Below, one piece after another: positions 5,050 to 5,243 of a stretch of 5,243 nucleotides of DNA; position 1 is the stretch's first letter; each line of letters starts with the position of its first letter. The translations under genes were made by a program, and so were the position numbers. The notes beneath the pieces were generated by a model. That model did not search any database and was not told where the DNA came from. It worked only from the letters and a program-made list of their open reading frames with translations. The DNA comes from Bacillota bacterium (GTDB taxonomy: Bacteria > Bacillota > Limnochordia > Darwinibacteriales > Darwinibacteriaceae): assembly GCA_012518325.1 (NCBI GenBank), contig JAAYSR010000224.1, forward strand, positions 1 through 5,243, read 5' to 3'.

Positions 5050-5243
5050 ATGAACAGTCAAGTTTTCCTAAGCATACTCGCTTTTTTCATCGGCGCACTT
5101 GTAACCTATGCGGTGATGATTAAACGGCAAACCGCCCTCCAGGCCAGACTGCATGTCCTGGAGGAAAGCAGGGCCCAGGAAAGGGAGTATCTGGCCAAGG
5201 TGGAAAGCCAGTTTCAGGCATCCTTCCAGAATCTGGCCCAGGA
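5050..5243 (+). CDS. rmuC: RmuC-like DNA recombination protein (5' part only)
   Basis: Only the first 64 complete codons are in the window; the frame is still open at the edge. The start of the protein is a single membrane anchor (about residues 4-24, VFLSILAFFIGALVTYAVMI), a basic KRQ, and then a charged, heptad-like coiled-coil stretch (QARLHVLEESRAQEREYLAKV) ending in SQFQASFQNLAQ. An N-terminal anchor followed by a coiled coil and an F..NLA element is the layout of RmuC proteins, which carry a nuclease-like domain further on and limit DNA rearrangements at inverted repeats. That domain is not visible here, so the call rests on the N-terminus. Other anchored coiled-coil proteins cannot be fully excluded. 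The gene is divergent from the aldo/keto reductase, with 115 bases between the two start codons. Confidence 0.65.
   Translation, partial: MNSQVFLSILAFFIGALVTYAVMIKRQTALQARLHVLEESRAQEREYLAKVESQFQASFQNLAQ

Noticed and set aside
4698..5123. 141-codon plus-strand open frame across the reductase start and the intergenic gap
   Set aside because: It is antisense to well-conserved reductase codons and overlaps the rmuC-like start in another frame; its translation resembles no family.
1..5243. CRISPR array, tRNA, rRNA, insertion sequence or attachment site
   Set aside because: I found no regularly spaced repeats, no tRNA-like cloverleaf, no rRNA sequence, no transposase and no direct repeats flanking a gene block.

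Overview
The window looks like chromosomal DNA from a Gram-positive anaerobe, most likely a Clostridia-type Firmicute of fairly high GC. This rests on purine-rich Shine-Dalgarno sites before almost every start, sigma-A-like promoters, GTG and TTG starts, a NiaR repressor beside a small ECF-type niacin uptake protein, and an aldo/keto reductase carrying two 4Fe-4S motifs. The species cannot be fixed from the sequence. Genes are tightly packed, with no gene-free stretch over about 160 bases.

Left part (1-2098, minus strand): a three-gene operon read from right to left. It holds uridine kinase (udk), a small DUF1874 / AcrIII-1-like (Crn2-type) protein and a ten-helix EamA/DMT exporter. It ends at a clear intrinsic terminator at 117-148. 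Positions 1-116 are AT-richer and hold no gene I can support.

Middle part (2201-3836): a DJ-1/PfpI-family gene (plus) converges on niaR (minus), and their ends overlap by 12 bases. niaR is divergent from niaX (plus). The 97-base gap between their start codons holds a perfect 20-bp palindrome lying on two face-to-face promoters, so NiaR probably represses both its own gene and niacin uptake when niacin is plentiful.

Right part (3798-5243): niaX converges, with a 39-base overlap, on a ferredoxin-type aldo/keto reductase gene (minus). That gene is divergent from the start of an rmuC-like gene (plus), which runs off the window.

The most interesting item is the DUF1874 gene. This family includes viral anti-CRISPR ring nucleases (AcrIII-1) and cellular Crn2 enzymes that cut cyclic tetra-adenylate, the second messenger of type III CRISPR. 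Its His, two Arg and Glu residues keep the spacing I recall for the viral enzyme. Here, however, it sits in what looks like a housekeeping operon behind uridine kinase, with no CRISPR array or cas gene in view.
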